A stretch of 64,000 bases of DNA from an uncultured Eubacteriales bacterium (GCA_905209085.1 CAJLRM010000002.1:310001-374000), one strand, 5' to 3'. Shown: positions 1-7,184, counted from the first letter of the stretch. Made by a program: numbers and translations. The notes: generated by a model from the letters alone, not told the origin.

Positions 1-559
1 ATGTATCGCCGCCGAAGGTCCCGCCCATCAGATCGAATCCCGCGTTGCAAAAAGCGGAAACCGAATGCCACACGGCATAATAAATGCCCTTTGCCGCGCC
101 GAAGTCGGGAATAAAGCGAATGGAAAGCAATATGGCTCCGCAGCCCTCGAAAATGCCCGTGCCGATAAAGATACGGCGGATAAGACGGCGTATGCCGCTG
201 AGTTTCCATTCTCCCGCCGACTGCATGAAAGCCTTGCGTTCGTAAAGACCCATATTGCGTTTCAGCATTCCGAAAAGCACGGAAACGAAGGTCATAAAGC
301 CGAGCCCGCCCGTCTGAATCAGGAGAATGATGACGACCTGCCCGAACAAACTCCAATGCGTATTGGTGTCGTAGGGGACGAGTCCCGTCACGCAGGTCGC
401 CGAAGTAGACGTGAATAGGGCGTTTACGTAAGAAGTGGATTGGCCGTCCTTCGTCGCAAAGGGCAGCGTCAGCAAAAGGCTGCCCAAAAAGATGACGGCA
501 AGATATCCCAGCGATAGGAACTGCCAGACGGTCATTTTTGTTTTTGATTTCAATTTCAT
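1..559 (-). CDS. trkH: TrkH/KtrB-type potassium uptake membrane subunit, partial
   Basis: Only the N-terminal part is present; the gene runs off the left edge. The reverse-strand protein starts MKLKSKTKMTVWQFLSLGYL and continues with a hydrophobic helix, the selectivity-filter-like stretch TSATCVTGL (about residues 51-59), then GGLGFMTF and a second membrane segment. These are typical of the first M1-P-M2 repeat of TrkH/KtrB cation transporters, which pass K+ through the membrane with a cytoplasmic TrkA/KtrA partner not seen here. The ATG at 557-559 is the first Met after an in-frame promoter region. A consensus promoter lies 76 bp upstream. TrkH and KtrB cannot be separated on this fragment. 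Confidence 0.85.
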   Translation of the reverse strand, partial: MKLKSKTKMTVWQFLSLGYLAVIFLGSLLLTLPFATKDGQSTSYVNALFTSTSATCVTGLVPYDTNTHWSLFGQVVIILLIQTGGLGFMTFVSVLFGMLKRNMGLYERKAFMQSAGEWKLSGIRRLIRRIFIGTGIFEGCGAILLSIRFIPDFGAAKGIYYAVWHSVSAFCNAGFDLMGGTFGGDT

Positions 560-634
560 ATAGATATCTCGAAAAGAGGGCGCTTGGGGCTTGAACGCCG
601 GGAAGGGGAAGCGGACTCGGAAAATGTTAGGGGT

Positions 635-663
635 ATTGTAGCACATTCCTTCGGCTTTGTCAA
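635..663 (-). promoter_or_regulatory. Promoter for trkH
   Basis: On the minus strand, TTGACA (658-663) and TACAAT (635-640) are separated by exactly 17 bp, about 76 bp upstream of the trkH ATG. Strong sigma-A type match. Confidence 0.7.
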
Positions 664-724
664 ACGCGTTTAAGCGACCTAAAAAAATAAAGAAGAAAAG
701 CTTTGGGGAGGAACGAAAAAATTA

Positions 725-753
725 TTGACAATCGGGATAAAAGGCGATATAAT
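725..753 (+). promoter_or_regulatory. Perfect consensus promoter with no ORF behind it
   Basis: TTGACA (725-730), 17 bp, TATAAT (748-753) on the plus strand. The next recognised gene on this strand is tRNA-Ser at 1034, 280 bp away. The transcript could be a tRNA precursor with a long leader or a small RNA. The interval includes a perfect 11-bp hairpin at 837-864 (loop 848-853) and no convincing coding frame. Confidence 0.6.
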
Positions 754-836
754 GAAAAAGGTTTCTTAAAGAAAAGATCGTGCGTCGGAAATTTTAGAGA
801 AGCTTCAAATCGCTGCCGATATTTTTTAGAACGGAA

Positions 837-864
837 TTCTATAAAAATTAAAGTTTTTATAGAA
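837..864. repeat. Perfect 11-bp inverted repeat upstream of tRNA-Ser
   Basis: Arms at 837-847 and 854-864 with a 6-nt loop (TTAAAG). It is AT-rich and not followed by a T-tract on either side, so it is not a standard terminator. It lies inside the predicted transcript from the 725 promoter. Confidence 0.5.
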
Positions 865-1033
865 GTGCGGCAAAGCGATCATAACGAGGCGGGCTTGAAA
901 AGTAGGCGGCTTTGTCTTTGTTTTGTCTTTGTCGGAAAAGCCTTGATTTTGGCGAGGTTGACGGGGGGATGCAGGGCGAGGGAAGGATAGTTCGCAGTTT
1001 TTCCGCGATTGTATTTTAACGTAATAATTTTAT

Positions 1034-1119
1034 GCAGAGATGGTAGAGAGGTCGATTACGGCAGTCTTGAAAACTGTTGATGGCAACATCCGGGGGTTCG
1101 AATCCCTCTCTCTGCGCCA
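1034..1119 (+). tRNA. serT: tRNA-Ser (UGA)
   Basis: Acceptor arms GCAGAGA (1034-1040) and TCTCTGC (1109-1115) pair perfectly. The anticodon stem CAGT/ACTG encloses CTTGAAA, giving anticodon UGA (Ser). A long variable arm with a GATG/CATC stem follows, as expected of a class II tRNA. The T-arm contains GGTTCGAATCC, the discriminator is G and CCA is encoded (1117-1119). A rho-independent terminator follows directly. The decayed integrase that converges on its 3' end suggests that this tRNA was an attachment target. Confidence 0.93.
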
Positions 1120-1122
1120 AAA

Positions 1123-1146
1123 CCCCGATTTTCGGGGCTTTTTTTG
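1123..1146 (+). terminator. Terminator of tRNA-Ser
   Basis: CCCCGA, TTT loop, TCGGGG, then CTTTTTTT, starting 4 nt after the tRNA CCA end. Confidence 0.85.
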
Positions 1147-1155
1147 CGCCGTTTT

Positions 1156-1765
1156 TCAATCGTCGAACGCAAGCGCCGCTTCCATGGCTTCCGCGCTCGC
1201 AAGCTTGCTTGTATTGTCGATGTGGCTGTAAATGTCCGCCGTCGTGCTCATATCGGAATGCCCCAGCCAATCCTGAATCGTCTTCATCGGCACGTTGTGG
1301 GCGAGCAGAATGGACGCGCAGGAATGCCGCAGATCGTGAAAACGGATATTTTTCAAACCGTTGTGTCTAAGAATAAACTTGAAGTGCCGCGTGACGTACT
1401 GCGGCGTCAGGATCTCGCCCAAGGCATCCACGCAGACATAGTCGAGATACTTTTTGCTGTACGCTTTCCTCATCGTCCGCCGCATCTTTTCCTGCTGTGA
1501 TTTCTCGGCGAGCAGGACTTCCTGAATGTAGGGGATCAGGGGCATGGTGCGGTAGGACGATTTCGTTTTCATCACGTCGTAACCCTGACGTGAGTGCCGC
1601 CCGCTTTATTTTCGATGATCTTATGACGGATATAAATTTTCTTCTCCTCCCAATCGATCGCCGACCATTTTAAGCCGAGAAACCTGATAGTCCGTCGCCC
1701 GTGATCTCCCTTAAAGACAAGCCGAGGTCTTTGAAATAGGGGGCGATTCTCGATTCGAACATTAA
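1156..1765 (-). pseudogene. int: Tyrosine recombinase (phage/ICE integrase), decayed
   Basis: The longest intact piece (1156-1575, 139 aa) is the C-terminal catalytic domain: FHDLRHSCASILLAHN (Arg-His-x-x-Arg region), LGHSDMSTTADIYSHI (catalytic His and Tyr). Upstream, the same strand encodes FLGLKWSAIDWEEKKIYIRH in another frame, so a frameshift lies near 1580. Further up, IAPYFKDLGLSLREITGDG belongs to the N-terminal core-binding domain and is fused directly to the catalytic part, so an internal segment is deleted. The enzyme would catalyse site-specific integration of a mobile element; this copy is inactive. It converges on tRNA-Ser, as integrases of tRNA-targeting elements often do, and marks the left end of the accessory region. 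Confidence 0.88.
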
Positions 1766-1863
1766 GAAAATAGTATCATAAAGCCCCTCACTTTTCATGC
1801 CGAAAAAATGATATACTGACTACCCTAAAAATGAAAATTCCACCCAATAAGATAAAAATATAA

Positions 1864-1901
1864 CAAGCCTCTCACTTTTACAGCAAAAAGCGAGAGGCTT
1901 G
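1864..1901 (-). terminator. Terminator closing the minus-strand XRE gene array
   Basis: Perfect 10-bp arms CAAGCCTCTC (1864-1873) and GAGAGGCTTG (1892-1901). Read on the minus strand the hairpin is followed by TTATATTTTTATC. It lies just after the stop of the last small gene (1964). A related but degenerate arm occurs near 1783. Confidence 0.7.
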
Positions 1902-1963
1902 TGCATTTTAATTTATTTTTTACGATGGCGTTTTCAGAAAAACAAAAGATCACTTATTAGAGA

Positions 1964-2182
1964 TTATTTTTCATTCTCGGACAAGAGCGAAAGGTATTCC
2001 TGCCAACGGTACTCGCGGATAGGCATGGGTTTTTCATTATCGAAAAAGAGCACCAGCGCGGGACGAATTTTTCCCCAGGAGTCCATAAACGCATAGCGGA
2101 TCAAATGACCTTCCGCAATCAGTCGTTTGGCTTTGGCGTGATAGTTGAAGTACATAAATTCAGTATGCGTCAAAGCGGGCAT
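1964..2182 (-). CDS. Small hypothetical protein, 72 aa
   Basis: I do not recognise the family. The product starts MPALTHTEFMYFNYHAKAKR and contains hydrophobic and aromatic segments (LIRYAFMDSWGKIRPALVLFF) and an acidic C-terminus, with no signal peptide or membrane helix. Its composition looks like a folded cytosolic domain. It is the last gene of the minus-strand series that starts at 5040 and ends just before the terminator at 1864-1901. It is part of the accessory region, so it may be mobile-element cargo. Confidence 0.5.
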   Translation of the reverse strand: MPALTHTEFMYFNYHAKAKRLIAEGHLIRYAFMDSWGKIRPALVLFFDNEKPMPIREYRWQEYLSLLSENEK

Positions 2183-2315
2183 TTATAATCTGAGTTTCTT
2201 GACGCTGCTGTTTTCAATTAGGCGTTTGGAGATAAGTTCATGGCTTTCTCTCATGGATTCTTTTCTTTGTAACTTTCTCTATTCGTCCGTGCAAGCAAAT
2301 AATCAAGGGAAACCG

Positions 2316-2753
2316 TTAATCAATTCTGCCGAGAAGGTAATCCAAAGAAACATTAAAGTGATCGGTAAGTATTTCTAAAATATATAAAGAAGGGATAGAT
2401 TTTTTTCTAATCCAGCGTGAAGTATAACTTTTACCAAAGTGACATTGATTGTCTAATTGGTGATAAGAAATATTATTCTTTTTACATAAAAAAGCTAAAC
2501 GGGAAGAAAAATCGCTCGGAGTAGAAGATTTTTTGAATTCCTCATCCGATTTTCCAAGTAAGTTATTCATAGACACATCAAAATAGTCAGCCATTCTAAT
2601 TAAAATCTTGGAAGTGGGAATGATTCCATAATTTAATGCGTTAGAAAGCGAACGTTCATCAACTTGCATTTTTGCCAATAAATCTTTACGCTTTAAATCC
2701 GCGCTATTTACTAAAAAATTGATTTGATTTTGAAATTCGACAGAAATAGTCAT
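2316..2753 (-). CDS. Two-domain XRE-type HTH regulator (array member 1)
   Basis: 145 aa from the ATG at 2751-2753; a TTG start 18 nt upstream is possible. Two lambda-repressor-like HTH units lie head to tail. The first has LKRKDLLAKMQVDERSLSNAL and ends NYGIIPTSKILIRMADYFDVSMNNLLG. The second has ISYHQLDNQCHFGKSYTSRW and ends SIPSLYILEILTDHFNVSLDYLLG. The recurrent ending (PSL-x-x-L...YF-x-VS-x-DYLLGR) is shared with the other array members. It is expected to bind DNA as a transcriptional regulator in the cytoplasm; the target is unknown. It is the most diverged member of the array. Confidence 0.75.
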   Translation of the reverse strand: MTISVEFQNQINFLVNSADLKRKDLLAKMQVDERSLSNALNYGIIPTSKILIRMADYFDVSMNNLLGKSDEEFKKSSTPSDFSSRLAFLCKKNNISYHQLDNQCHFGKSYTSRWIRKKSIPSLYILEILTDHFNVSLDYLLGRID

Positions 2754-2830
2754 AAGTATTTTATTAAACAATCTGGGATTGCACCATGCGACGATTTTAA
2801 ATTGGGTGATAATGAAACGGAAAATTAAAA

Positions 2831-3280
2831 CTATATAAAATTTGTTCTGCCTATTAAATAATCTACCGAACAGTTAAAGTAATTGGCTAAAGAGCAGGCA
2901 ACGTCGGGTTTAGGAAGTTGTCCGCGAAGAATCCATTTGGAAACAGTGCTTGAAGTCACATTGCAAATAGCGGATAACTTATTTTTGCTGATTTTCGTTT
3001 GCTGAATAAGTTGTTCCAGCCTTACAGAAAAAGAAGAAGGCGGCACTGCCAAAATAATTGCAGGGGTTTCAATAAAACCAAAAAGATAGTGGATAGAACA
3101 ATTCATATAATTAGCCACCATAATTATATATTCTAAAGACGGAGTGTTTGTCCTGTTTAACCATCTCGCTACACAACGTTCCAAACATCCCAGCTCACGT
3201 GCAAAAGAGGTGGGAGTCATATTGTGGCGAATTATATAGTCGTTTAAATTATCAATAAAATGCGCGATAGGAGATTCCAT
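2831..3280 (-). CDS. Two-domain XRE-type HTH regulator (array member 2)
   Basis: 149 aa. I place the start at the ATG at 3278-3280 (MESPIAHFIDNLNDYIIRHN), because an upstream extension would overlap the next gene and does not match the family. HTH 1 (MTPTSFARELGCLERCVARW, then NTPSLEYIIMVANYMNCSIHYLFG) is followed by HTH 2 (ISKNKLSAICNVTSSTVSKW, then LPKPDVACSLANYFNCSVDYLIGR). The N-terminal motif SPIAHFIDNLND is also at the start of the 66-aa gene at 3829-4029, showing that these two genes share ancestry. A 44-bp gap separates it from member 3 upstream, so they are probably co-transcribed. Confidence 0.75.
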   Translation of the reverse strand: MESPIAHFIDNLNDYIIRHNMTPTSFARELGCLERCVARWLNRTNTPSLEYIIMVANYMNCSIHYLFGFIETPAIILAVPPSSFSVRLEQLIQQTKISKNKLSAICNVTSSTVSKWILRGQLPKPDVACSLANYFNCSVDYLIGRTNFI

Positions 3281-3324
3281 AGATATGTTTTTATGATGAG
3301 GTGAAAACTTAAAGAGCTGGTTTA

Positions 3325-3816
3325 TTAATTTCTGTCGTCCGTTCTGCCTAAAAGATAATCCATAGTAACCCCAAAATAATCTGCTATGGCTTTCAAATAT
3401 TCGCGAGAAGGTAAATGATTCCTTCTTTTCCATTCATAAAAAAAGTTCTCTGCAAACGGCATTTTACATGCTATTTGAGAATACTTAACTCCTTTTTCGT
3501 CTTTCAACTCTTCTAAGCGTTCATAAAAAGTTTTAGGAAATTCGGATTTATAGAAGTGAGAATCATTACTTTCAGCCAATAAATAAGATAAGGAAACATT
3601 GAGTGCGTTTGCCATTTTTATTAAAGGCTGTAAACTGGGGATAATTCCAAACATTAGTGCATGGTTAACAATATCCTTGCTGACTTTTGCTTCTTTAACA
3701 AGTGTGGATTTATTATAATCTGGAAAATCAATCTTTTTTTCGTCGATAAGTTCTGCCAATCGGTTGCTAAATTCCATAGAAACTCTGTTTTCAGCATCTG
3801 CGGGGATTCTTGACAT
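3325..3816 (-). CDS. Two-domain XRE-type HTH regulator (array member 3)
   Basis: 163 aa, starting MSRIPADAENRVSMEFSNRL. N-terminal half: a divergent HTH unit (STLVKEAKVSKDIVNHALMF, GIIPSLQPLIKMANALNVSLSYLLAES). C-terminal half: YSQIACKMPFAENFFYEWKR, then LPSREYLKAIADYFGVTMDYLLGRTDD. Its overall plan is the same as the 158- and 159-aa members upstream, and the C-terminal half is nearly identical to that of the 66-aa gene. It lies 12 bp downstream of the 66-aa gene. Probable DNA-binding regulator; no operator or ligand domain is visible. Confidence 0.78.
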   Translation of the reverse strand: MSRIPADAENRVSMEFSNRLAELIDEKKIDFPDYNKSTLVKEAKVSKDIVNHALMFGIIPSLQPLIKMANALNVSLSYLLAESNDSHFYKSEFPKTFYERLEELKDEKGVKYSQIACKMPFAENFFYEWKRRNHLPSREYLKAIADYFGVTMDYLLGRTDDRN

Positions 3817-3828
3817 ATTTATACCTCT

Positions 3829-4029
3829 TTAATTATGTTTATCGTCAGTACGACCAAGTAGATAGTCAATGGATACATCAAAATATTGGGCGATTGCGAT
3901 CAAATTTTCTAATGACGGAATAGTGCCTCGACGTTTCCACTCGTAGAAGAAATTTTCGGGGAAGGGCATCTTATACGCAATTTGATGGTCGTTTAAAATA
4001 TCAATAAAATGTGAGATAGAAGAGTCCAT
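3829..4029 (-). CDS. Hybrid, internally deleted XRE-type HTH gene, 66 aa (array member 4)
   Basis: The first 13 or so residues (MDSSISHFIDILNDH) match the start of member 2 (SPIAHFIDNLND). They are fused directly to the C-terminal HTH of the member 3 type (QIAYKMPFPENFFYEWKRR, then IPSLENLIAIAQYFDVSIDYLLGRTDD). The upstream DNA (near 4030-4060) also resembles that upstream of member 2 (3281-3325). It therefore looks like an ancestral pair of member-2-like and member-3-like genes that collapsed by recombination. It retains one intact HTH and could be a single-domain regulator or a remnant. Confidence 0.6.
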   Translation of the reverse strand: MDSSISHFIDILNDHQIAYKMPFPENFFYEWKRRGTIPSLENLIAIAQYFDVSIDYLLGRTDDKHN

Positions 4030-4061
4030 AAATATGTTTTCAAAGATGAGGAGCGGGTGTA

Positions 4062-4538
4062 TTAATTTCTATCGTCTGTTCTGCCAAGCAAGTAATCGGG
4101 GGAAACTTTAAAATATTCTGCTAATTCTTTTAAGTAGTAAAGAGAGGGTAATTCTCCCGTTCTATTCCACTCGTAAATAGAGTTGTTAGCAAACTGCATA
4201 ATATTTGAAAGTTTAGCGGGAGTAGTTCCTTTTTCTTCTATTAGCTCTTTAAGCCGTATATGAAAAGTTGTAAGATTATTTGATTTATAAAAATCCTTGT
4301 TATCAGATTCTCCCAGTATATATGTTAGGGGCTTTTCTAAATAATCGGCTAATTTAATAAGAGAGCGCAGGCTGGGAATAATTCCATAAGTAGTGCCTCT
4401 TGAAATAATTTCTTTGTTAATATTAGCTTCTTTTGCAAAGTCTTTTTTTGTAAGACCGCTCTCGTCTACAATCAAAATGAGTCTTTGCTGATATTGAACA
4501 GAAGTTCTATTTTTATTTTCTTGTGGGGTTCTTGCCAT
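4062..4538 (-). CDS. Two-domain XRE-type HTH regulator (array member 5)
   Basis: 158 aa (MARTPQENKNRTSVQYQQRL). N-terminal unit: LTKKDFAKEANINKEIISRG, then GIIPSLRSLIKLADYLEKPLTYILGESDN. C-terminal unit: TPAKLSNIMQFANNSIYEWN, then LPSLYYLKELAEYFKVSPDYLLGRTDD. Same length class and architecture as members 3 and 6. Separated by 32 bp from the hybrid gene downstream and 22 bp from member 6 upstream, which supports one transcript. Confidence 0.78.
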   Translation of the reverse strand: MARTPQENKNRTSVQYQQRLILIVDESGLTKKDFAKEANINKEIISRGTTYGIIPSLRSLIKLADYLEKPLTYILGESDNKDFYKSNNLTTFHIRLKELIEEKGTTPAKLSNIMQFANNSIYEWNRTGELPSLYYLKELAEYFKVSPDYLLGRTDDRN

Positions 4539-4560
4539 AAGAAACTCCTTTAATATAAAT

Positions 4561-5040
4561 TTAATTATTTCTGTAATCTGTTCTTCCTAATAAATAGTCA
4601 AGAGAAACATTAAAGTATTCGGCGATTGCTTCTAAATATTCCAGTGTAGGTAAAGAGCCTGTTCGTAACCATTCATAAAAAGAATTTTTTTGAAAAGGCA
4701 TTGAACGACAAATAGCGGAATATTTCTCATTTTTTTCCTTTCGCAGTTGCTCAATACGATAATGGAAAGTAGTTGGGGACTCGGATTTATAAAATACATT
4801 CTTATCGGTTTTTGCTAATAAATATTCCAGGGAGATATTTAAAGAATCTGCAATTTTGATTAAGGATTTTACGCTCGGTACGATTGAATAGACAGTCGCT
4901 CTTGTTATTACTTCTTTATTTACTCCGACTAATTGAGCAAACTCAGCTTTGGTACACTCTTGATCGAAAATTAAATCAAGTAACCTTTTACGGAAATCAG
5001 GGGAAATCCGTTTTTCACAGTCATCAGGAGTTCTCGACAT
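4561..5040 (-). CDS. Two-domain XRE-type HTH regulator (array member 6, first gene)
   Basis: 159 aa (MSRTPDDCEKRISPDFRKRL). N-terminal unit: CTKAEFAQLVGVNKEVITRA, then SIVPSVKSLIKIADSLNISLEYLLAKTDK. C-terminal unit: YSAICRSMPFQKNSFYEWLR, then LPTLEYLEAIAEYFNVSLDYLLGRTDY. It is the promoter-proximal gene of the array. The divergent region 5041-5378 has repeated sequence that could be its own operator. Compared with ordinary XRE repressors (one HTH), this family carries two HTH-like units and little else. Confidence 0.78.
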   Translation of the reverse strand: MSRTPDDCEKRISPDFRKRLLDLIFDQECTKAEFAQLVGVNKEVITRATVYSIVPSVKSLIKIADSLNISLEYLLAKTDKNVFYKSESPTTFHYRIEQLRKEKNEKYSAICRSMPFQKNSFYEWLRTGSLPTLEYLEAIAEYFNVSLDYLLGRTDYRNN

Positions 5041-5136
5041 ATTTCGACTAAACCTCTCAATTTTTTTATAAAAAAGACGGTCAAAAAACTATCCTTTTGA
5101 TATTATTAATGCTATAATAAATCTAAGCTTTAATGA

Positions 5137-5220
5137 GTCAAAATTCTGGGTAGTTGATATATATTTGAGAAAATTGTTAGTCCAAGATATAAAGAGCTTT
5201 TATGCTCGGTCAAAATTCTG
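5137..5220. repeat. Direct repeats in the divergent intergenic region
   Basis: The 12-mer GTCAAAATTCTG occurs at 5137-5148 and 5209-5220, exactly 72 bp apart, between the XRE array and the plus-strand gene at 5379. A shorter related TCAAAATTTT lies near 5263. Plausible binding sites for one of the HTH proteins. The rest of 5041-5378 is AT-rich with no gene seen. Confidence 0.45.
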
Positions 5221-5378
5221 TCTTTCTGATTAAATTATGAAGTATTCTTGAACCTAAAAATATCAAAATTTTATGCTCTTGACTCATATTTTTTGTGAAA
5301 GATTGAATGATATTCTATGTTTAGAAGCTTTTTTACAGGAAAACTGTAAATATAAATAAAAACAGGAGCATAAAAATC

Positions 5379-5870
5379 ATGACATTTGAAGTAAACGAAC
5401 AAGAAGCAAAGAAACTTATCCACCTGATCGGCTTGGGAAACGACGTGATTAATGAATATCGTGACAGCAAAGATCAAAAACCCGAATATGCCGAGCTTAC
5501 CCATCGTCTAATGGAACAATATCTTCAACAAAAAACGCCCAACTTTACTATGTGCCATTACATAGGATTTAAAGAAGATATAGAGTCGGTGGAAGACAGC
5601 GTTCGGACGGGTTGCAGCGAGTATATCAAGGCGTATGAAAAAAGCGTTCTGCCGTATGCGGCGGCGCAACTGTTTGCGGACAGAGTATGCCCTGCGGAGG
5701 CTGAAAAGGGAGAGGAACTCAACGATTTGGCATACGAAGTATTTTTGGATAAGATTTTGGAATCAGGAACGTCGATTATTCATATCCCCTATCCCGATTT
5801 TAAGGCGGAAATGGAAAAGCGATATAAAGAGGGCGCAGAGATCGAAAAGCAAGCAGGAATAAACTTTTAA
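5379..5870 (+). CDS. Hypothetical protein, 163 aa
   Basis: Not recognised. It is a soluble, acidic, mostly helical-looking protein (MTFEVNEQEAKKLIHLIGLG at the start, charged helix near the C-terminus) without signal peptide or membrane segment. GATGTGC-like metal motifs are absent; two Cys occur mid-protein. It lies divergent from the XRE array and 70 bp upstream of the 301-aa gene, and may be accessory cargo. GC content is closer to the capsule region than to the flanks. Confidence 0.55.
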   Translation: MTFEVNEQEAKKLIHLIGLGNDVINEYRDSKDQKPEYAELTHRLMEQYLQQKTPNFTMCHYIGFKEDIESVEDSVRTGCSEYIKAYEKSVLPYAAAQLFADRVCPAEAEKGEELNDLAYEVFLDKILESGTSIIHIPYPDFKAEMEKRYKEGAEIEKQAGINF

Positions 5871-5893
5871 ATTTCAGTAAATAACAGAAAAAA

Positions 5894-5921
5894 GCCCCTG
5901 AAAAGTTGGGCTTTCAGGGGC
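5894..5921 (-). terminator. Hairpin between two plus-strand genes, T-tract on the minus strand
   Basis: Perfect 10-bp arms GCCCCTGAAA (5894-5903) and TTTCAGGGGC (5912-5921). The A-run lies before the hairpin, so as an intrinsic terminator it works leftwards; on the plus strand it would act only as a stem-loop between 5870 and 5941. It could shield the XRE/5379 region from antisense transcription. Confidence 0.5.
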
Positions 5922-5940
5922 ATGGCACAGAGGAAACGTT

Positions 5941-6846
5941 ATGAAATACTATTTGACGAAGGAATGGTTTTATGACATTCTTTATCCGTTAACCCTCGGA
6001 CGCGGGATAAAGGTGTGCGAGGAGGCAGGGAGAGCCGAAGAAGAACTTTACCGCCGATTTTATCAAAAAGAGTTGGAGAGCTTTATGATAAAGGAAAAAG
6101 CGCGTTTGTCGCCGCTCGATGCGAACGACCTTCCGTGGCTGGATAGAACGTTGACCCGTTCTGGATTGGCAAAAGAAAGTCGGCAAGCCTTGAAAAGTTT
6201 GCTTTGGAAAGAGATCGAGGCGAGGAACAAAGGAGGATTTGAGATAGACGAGGAGGCGATCAGGCGGAAATTTGACAATTATTTGGACAATAAGCTGAAA
6301 ATCTGCGAGCAGCTGCCGCAAGAAATTTTGAAGGAAATCGCGGATATTCGGGTGTTCTGTCTAGGGTACATGACGCAAAAAGTCAAAAATATGCTGTCCG
6401 CGTATTTAGAGGAAAAGGACAAAGAAAACTTGCGTTTGGTGGAATTGTCCTATCGGGAAGTGGAAAAAGCGGAGGCGGCTTTGAAAAAAGGAATCCGCTT
6501 TATCAACTATGTCGGGCAACCGTTGTCGGGGATCGTGAAAGCGGGGAACCGTGTGGAAATAAAGTTTATAGGTCTGCCGACGTTGGTCGTGAGGAGCGCG
6601 AGCGTCATCGAATGGGAGGGGATTGTGCATAAGCCGAAAAATTATTTGGAGCTTCCCGCCAAAAGAAAGCCGCCCGCCGTGACAAAAGCGGAAGGTGTGG
6701 AGGTGGCGAAAAACGGCGTTCTATATGAGTTGCATATTCTGATGTGCAACGAAAGCCGCGAGGGGAAGCGGCTGGCATGGAATTTTACGGTTTCAGGGAC
6801 GGATATTGACAGCGAGGGCGAATATTTGATTCCGCCCAAATTTTGA
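5941..6846 (+). CDS. Hypothetical protein, 301 aa, possibly DUF4085-like
   Basis: It starts MKYYLTKEWFYDILYPLTLG. A YxTKEWY-type beginning and a following helical, charged region are reminiscent of DUF4085 proteins, but I cannot confirm this. Residues 1-180 are helical and charged; residues 185-300 look beta-rich (IEFIGLPTLVVRSASVIEWE, LYELHILMCN, WNFTVSGTDID). No signal peptide or membrane helix. It is followed by a good terminator at 6856. Function unknown; it sits between the HTH array and the capsule promoter. Confidence 0.6.
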   Translation: MKYYLTKEWFYDILYPLTLGRGIKVCEEAGRAEEELYRRFYQKELESFMIKEKARLSPLDANDLPWLDRTLTRSGLAKESRQALKSLLWKEIEARNKGGFEIDEEAIRRKFDNYLDNKLKICEQLPQEILKEIADIRVFCLGYMTQKVKNMLSAYLEEKDKENLRLVELSYREVEKAEAALKKGIRFINYVGQPLSGIVKAGNRVEIKFIGLPTLVVRSASVIEWEGIVHKPKNYLELPAKRKPPAVTKAEGVEVAKNGVLYELHILMCNESREGKRLAWNFTVSGTDIDSEGEYLIPPKF

Positions 6847-6855
6847 GAAAAGGTG

Positions 6856-6891
6856 CCGCCGAACAGGTAAAGTTCGGCGGTGTTTGGTTTA
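6856..6891 (+). terminator. Terminator after the 301-aa gene
   Basis: 9-bp arms CCGCCGAAC (6856-6864) and GTTCGGCGG (6872-6880), followed by TGTTTGGTTT, 10 bp after the stop codon. The following 265 bp (6892-7155) show no gene, only AT-rich DNA. Confidence 0.75.
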
Positions 6892-7155
6892 AGAAGGCGA
6901 GGGGATGGGCGTGCTTTATAGAGTGAATACTCTCTTTTTGAAGGAGCTTAAAAGAATTGGGGAGATTAATTGTTATCCTTGGAAAAATTCCACAGAAGAA
7001 GTTGGCGAAAAAATAGTTCTGCTGTCGAAATCGAGCAGATCTAAACTAAAAATTTATAAAATTTTGTGAATATTTTTCTTGAAAAATGTTTGAAAATTGA
7101 ATAATTTTGCAGTTTTATTCAATATATGCACACTTGACCTATCCGAGTGAATTAA

Positions 7156-7184
7156 TTGACAAGGTGAAAGTCTTGTGATATAAT
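7156..7184 (+). promoter_or_regulatory. Consensus promoter of the capsule operon
   Basis: TTGACA (7156-7161), 17 bp, TATAAT (7179-7184). It precedes the pseudogenised first transferase (7265) and then a co-directional series to at least 19403. The leader 7191-7264 is AT-rich and ends with the ribosome site ATGAGGAG. Confidence 0.8.

Noticed and set aside
703..990. 95-codon open frame before tRNA-Ser
   Set aside because: Composition unlike real proteins, it crosses the perfect hairpin at 837-864, and the promoter at 725-753 lies inside it.
2316..5040. Toxin-antitoxin or phage-defence interpretation of the HTH array
   Set aside because: No nuclease, kinase, Fic, HEPN or other effector domain accompanies the HTH genes; only regulators are visible, so a defence role is not supported.
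5271..5504. 77-codon minus-strand frame between divergent genes
   Set aside because: Overlaps the start of the 163-aa plus-strand gene and contains mostly hydrophobic low-complexity translation; no ribosome site.
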